Positions 61,266-64,000 of a stretch of 64,000 nt of DNA are shown here, one piece after another. Every line of letters begins with the position of its first letter. The first letter of the stretch is position 1. The notes under the pieces were generated by a model. That model saw only the letters and a program-made list of their open reading frames with translations, was not told the DNA's origin and did no database searches. The position numbers and the translations under genes are program-made. The DNA is from Microbacterium memoriense (GTDB lineage: Bacteria; Actinomycetota; Actinomycetes; Actinomycetales; Microbacteriaceae), in contig NZ_JAODOR010000010.1 of assembly GCF_025398275.1 (NCBI RefSeq), positions 1 through 64,000 on the forward strand. The letters run 5' to 3'.

Positions 61266-62129
61266 ATGGAGCTATCTGAGGGATTCGAGCATCAGCGCCT
61301 GGCGATCGTCCCTCGTCCGGCCGTCGAGGAGGCGTTGGGGCACCCCGTGACGCGGCGCTTGATCGTGACGGATGCCGGGTTTTTTCCCCGAGCGGAGCGT
61401 CACGGGCGACAACGCCCGGAAGGCACGCGGGAAGCGATCGTGATCGCCTGCTCGTCCGGCGCCGGATGGGTGCGCACCGACGCCGGGACCGTCCGCATCG
61501 AGCCCGGAATGGTCGCTGTCCTCCCGCCGGGCATCGCGCACGCGTACGGCGCCGATCTCGCCGACCCCTGGACGATCCGGTGGTGTCACGTCGACGGGAG
61601 CGATGTCTCCGACCTGCTCATCGCGCTGGGCGCGGTGGACGGCGCGACGGTGCACACGCTGCGATCACCGGAGCGGATCGCCGGGCTCCTCGACGACATC
61701 GTGCGTGCGCTGGAGCAGGGACCCTCGACCGCGCGGCTGATCGAAGCCGCCGGCCTGGCCTGGCACCTCCTGACGCGTCTCGCGGTGGACCGGGTGCTCC
61801 CCGTCGACGGCGGTCCGGTCCAGCGGACCCTCCGTCACCTCGACGAGCACGTCGATGCGACCGTGCGGGTGCCCGAGCTCGCCGCGGCCGTGGGCGTGTC
61901 GACATCCCATCTGGCGGCGATATTCCGCACGGCGACGGGAGGCGGCATCCTCGCCTACCACCAGGGCGTCAAGATGGCGCATGCGCGGCGCCTCCTCGAC
62001 ACCACGGACGCCAGCGTTGCAGAGGTCGGACGGGCAGTCGGGATGGATGACCCGTTCTACTTCTCACGGCGCTTCCGCGCGACTCATGGGATGAGTCCGC
62101 GGGCCTACCGCGCGCTGCGCAAGGGGTGA
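61266..62129 (+). CDS. AraC-family transcriptional activator
   Basis: A 287-residue AraC/XylS regulator. A cupin-type sugar-sensing domain (about 20-150, with VRIEPGMVAVLPPGIAHAYG) is followed by two helix-turn-helix motifs (VPELAAAVGVSTSHLAAIF near 200-218 and VAEVGRAVGMDDPFYFSRRF near 246-265). It is divergent from the DUF5107/GH5-like operon with an 83-bp gap, so it is the likely activator of that operon. The ATG at 61266 is near the only clear start. Confidence 0.9.
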   Translation: MELSEGFEHQRLAIVPRPAVEEALGHPVTRRLIVTDAGFFPRAERHGRQRPEGTREAIVIACSSGAGWVRTDAGTVRIEPGMVAVLPPGIAHAYGADLADPWTIRWCHVDGSDVSDLLIALGAVDGATVHTLRSPERIAGLLDDIVRALEQGPSTARLIEAAGLAWHLLTRLAVDRVLPVDGGPVQRTLRHLDEHVDATVRVPELAAAVGVSTSHLAAIFRTATGGGILAYHQGVKMAHARRLLDTTDASVAEVGRAVGMDDPFYFSRRFRATHGMSPRAYRALRKG

Positions 62130-62147
62130 GTCGCCGCGCTCCTCAGG

Positions 62148-62243
62148 TCACCGGGAGCAGCCGTAGCGGCGACACATAGGGCACTGACGGCGGCGCCGAC
62201 TCGCGCGGCAGAAGGTGCCGCATCCGCACCGGGAAGCGACCAC
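62148..62243 (-). CDS. Possible cysteine-rich micro-ORF
   Basis: A 31-residue frame (GTG start at 62243, stop at 62148) with six cysteines: RCGCGTFC, then QCPMC and YGCSR. The spacing of CxC, CxxxC and CxxC could bind zinc. No good ribosome site is visible. It sits in the gap between the convergent AraC and LacI genes. It may be chance; expression and conservation are unknown. Confidence 0.2.
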   Translation of the reverse strand: MVASRCGCGTFCRASRRRRQCPMCRRYGCSR

Positions 62244-62284
62244 AACTGACCCCGGAAGAAAAGGATCAGACGGGTGACGGCCGG

Positions 62285-63322
62285 TCAGCCGCGCGGCGGA
62301 GTGGATGCCCGCAACTGCACCTCGAGGCCCAGGTGTGCGCGTTCGGGCGCCCATTCCGCGTCGATCGCGGCGCGGAGCGCTTGATAGCCCACCTCTTCCA
62401 GCGGGATGCGGACCGTCGTCAGCGCCGGAGTCACATCGCGGCCGGTCGGGATGTCATCGAATCCTGCCAACGCGATGTCATCGCCGACGGCGCGGCCCGC
62501 TTCACGGAGCGCCGACAGGGCGCCGATCGCCACGACGTCACTGATGCCGAACACGACCGTGCCGGCATCCACACCCTCGGCGAGCGCCTGTGCCATCAGG
62601 TCATGACCGGATTCGCGCGTGAACCCGCCCCGGTACACCTCGGCGACGACGCCGCCGGCGCGGGTGAAGCCCTCGGTGAATCCGGCGAGCCGGCTGTCGC
62701 TCGTGACGACCCCTTCCGCCGCGGCGAGAACGATGGCGTGACGGTAGCCACGGTCGGCGAGGGCGGCTCCGAGCGCATCGGCGCCCCCGCGGTTGTCGAT
62801 CGCGACCCCCCGGACGTTGTCCGACTCGGCGCCGAGCGCGACGACCCGTCCACCGCCGGCCGCGAAGAGATCGAGTTCGGCGGCGAGGTCGGGGGCGAGT
62901 TCCTGGGATGCCCGCGAAGCCGCGAGGATCAGTCCGCGCGGGCGTTGTCCGCGTAAGGCCCGCACGAGCCGCACTTCGCGCTCCGGGTCCCGCTCGGTGA
63001 TCGCCACCGTGACGACGAGACCGGCCTCGTCGGCGCCGCGCGCGACTCCCGAGGCGATCTCGCCGAAGTAGGGGTCGGCGATATCGGCCACAAGCAGCGC
63101 GATGATCGCGGAACTGCCCCGCGCGGTCGCCTGGGCCGACAGGTTGGCGCTGTAGCCGAGCTTCACCGCCGCCGCCTCGACACGTTCGCGGTACGAATCG
63201 GCGACTTTCCGCGCCGACCCGTTCAACGCACGTGAGGCGGTGGCGAGTGAGACCCCCGCTTCGCGGGCGACGTCGTGGAGTGTCACGGCGCCCGAGCGCG
63301 GGATGTCGGAACTGTCGGTCAC
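62285..63322 (-). CDS. LacI-family regulator
   Basis: A 345-residue LacI/GalR regulator. The DNA-binding head is VTLHDVAREAGVSLATASRALN (near 12-33, split) with the hinge YSANLSAQATARGSS; the effector domain has IIALLVADIADPYFGEIASGV and the closing IALAGFDDIPTGRDVTPALTTVRIP. GTG at 63322 is 10 bp past the epimerase stop, so the two share a transcript. Its operators are not identified; the palindrome at 56441-56454 is a candidate. Confidence 0.9.
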   Translation of the reverse strand: MTDSSDIPRSGAVTLHDVAREAGVSLATASRALNGSARKVADSYRERVEAAAVKLGYSANLSAQATARGSSAIIALLVADIADPYFGEIASGVARGADEAGLVVTVAITERDPEREVRLVRALRGQRPRGLILAASRASQELAPDLAAELDLFAAGGGRVVALGAESDNVRGVAIDNRGGADALGAALADRGYRHAIVLAAAEGVVTSDSRLAGFTEGFTRAGGVVAEVYRGGFTRESGHDLMAQALAEGVDAGTVVFGISDVVAIGALSALREAGRAVGDDIALAGFDDIPTGRDVTPALTTVRIPLEEVGYQALRAAIDAEWAPERAHLGLEVQLRASTPPRG

Positions 63323-63332
63323 GATCGCGATT

Positions 63333-64000
63333 CTATGGTGTGAGGTACGGCGACACCGCGGAAGCGAAGCCCGCGGCGGTGCGGCGGACAGCATCCCGGG
63401 GGTCGGTCGCCCAGATCTCCTCGTTGAAGATCTCAACCTCGATGTCGCGGTCGTAGCCGCTGGCGACCACGGCGGTGGTCATCGGCCCGAAATCGATGAC
63501 CCCGTCGCCGGGGTAGTGGCGACTGAGGAGCACATCCGCCGCGAGCGGCGTCTTCCAATCACAGACCTGGTAGGTCGCGATGCGCCCCTCGCGCCCGGCC
63601 CGCTCGATCGCCGGCAGCACATCGGGATCCCACCAGATGTGGAAGGTGTCCACCGTCACACCGACGACCTCGGGGGCGAAGTCCGCCGCGATGTCGAGCG
63701 CCTGACCGAGCGTCGAGACGACGCAGCGGTCGGACGCGTACATCGGATGCAGCGGCTCGATCGCGAGCGTGACTCCCGCCGCCCGGGCGTGGGGGGCGAG
63801 TTCGCCGATCGCATCGCGCACGCGCTCACGTGCCCCGATCAGGTCGCGAGACCCGTCCATCAGCCCGCCGGCGACGAGCACCAGGATCGCGGTGGAGCCC
63901 GGTGCCCCCGCTGCGGCCAGCACGGCCGCTTCATCGATCGCGACGCGGTTGTCGTCGAGCGATGCCCGTCGCGCTGCCCCCTCGGGCATCGTGAAGAACC
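63333..64000 (-). CDS. Sugar phosphate isomerase/epimerase (partial)
   Basis: The C-terminal 222 residues of a TIM-barrel xylose-isomerase-like protein (AP endonuclease 2 family). The frame is open through the window end, so the start lies beyond 64000. Metal-ligand segments are AIEPLHPMYASDRCVVST (Glu), VGVTVDTFHIWWDPDV (Asp, His) and YQVCDWK, then EVEIFNEEIW (Glu). Relatives are inosose isomerases, hydroxypyruvate isomerases and tagatose epimerases. It precedes the LacI gene by 10 bp, so it is regulated together with it. Confidence 0.85.
   Translation of the reverse strand, partial: FFTMPEGAARRASLDDNRVAIDEAAVLAAAGAPGSTAILVLVAGGLMDGSRDLIGARERVRDAIGELAPHARAAGVTLAIEPLHPMYASDRCVVSTLGQALDIAADFAPEVVGVTVDTFHIWWDPDVLPAIERAGREGRIATYQVCDWKTPLAADVLLSRHYPGDGVIDFGPMTTAVVASGYDRDIEVEIFNEEIWATDPRDAVRRTAAGFASAVSPYLTP

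Noticed and set aside
58120..61350. A 1076-residue rightward frame opposite the DUF5107 gene
   Set aside because: Same high-GC shadow effect; the minus strand encodes a recognised domain and TPR repeats.

Overview
The window looks like chromosomal DNA of a high-GC Gram-positive actinobacterium, most likely Microbacteriaceae and probably Microbacterium or a close relative. This rests on uniformly high GC, frequent GTG starts, many 4-base ATGA/GTGA stop-start overlaps, and marker families common in that group: a DUF222/HNH endonuclease, two copies of a short GTLYYGG/GRFSYEG protein, an LCP cell-wall enzyme and a DUF4395 protein. No species call is possible from sequence alone.

Left end (1-3548): accessory DNA with small unrecognised proteins, a lipoprotein, a frameshifted secreted-protein gene and a complete HigB/HigA toxin-antitoxin pair. 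Next comes an 11-kb integrated island (about 3549-14660). It is bounded by 59-bp perfect direct repeats that contain the 3' part of a tRNA-Arg gene. The intact tRNA-Arg (14619-14691) lies at the right end, beside a decayed integrase; the left end carries the displaced tRNA fragment and an IS3-family insertion that has cut into a small peptide gene. The island cargo is a HEAT-like protein with a membrane partner, and a regulator-first operon for fructan or sucrose use: LacI regulator, two permeases, binding lipoprotein, GH32 fructosidase, fructokinase.

14692-29400: a core-like region. It holds an arabinose operon read leftwards: sugar-binding lipoprotein, ATPase, two permeases (YtfQRT-YjfF type), then araD, araB, araA and a mutarotase. 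A divergent LacI-type repressor and two matching operators lie in front of it, and an NAD-dependent sugar dehydrogenase-like gene follows the repressor. 29401-43262 holds a PadR regulator, a small alarmone synthetase, a Gfo/Idh/MocA oxidoreductase, a flavin reductase, two divergent paralogous small proteins, a fatty-acid desaturase, a ROK kinase, an alpha-galactosidase abutting an alditol oxidase, a serine hydrolase and the DUF222/HNH protein.

43263-55000: an integrase remnant beside tRNA-Ser(GCT), an LCP cell-wall enzyme, tRNA-Ser(TGA), a HAD phosphatase, serS, a lipid kinase coupled to a photolyase, a luciferase-like oxidoreductase, pheA, a lipoprotein and phosphoglucomutase. 55000-64000 is a second carbohydrate region: glycerate kinase behind a perfect LacI-type palindrome, a GH5-like hydrolase coupled to a 1070-residue DUF5107/TPR protein, a divergent AraC activator, another LacI regulator and a sugar-phosphate isomerase/epimerase cut by the window end.

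Scattered intergenic inverted repeats (about 50-111 bp, with 15-17 bp arms) suggest a REP/REPIN-like repeat population. The points most worth a second look are the tRNA-Arg island with its sugar operon, the interrupted peptide/membrane-protein pair, and the DUF5107/GH5-like glycan module.
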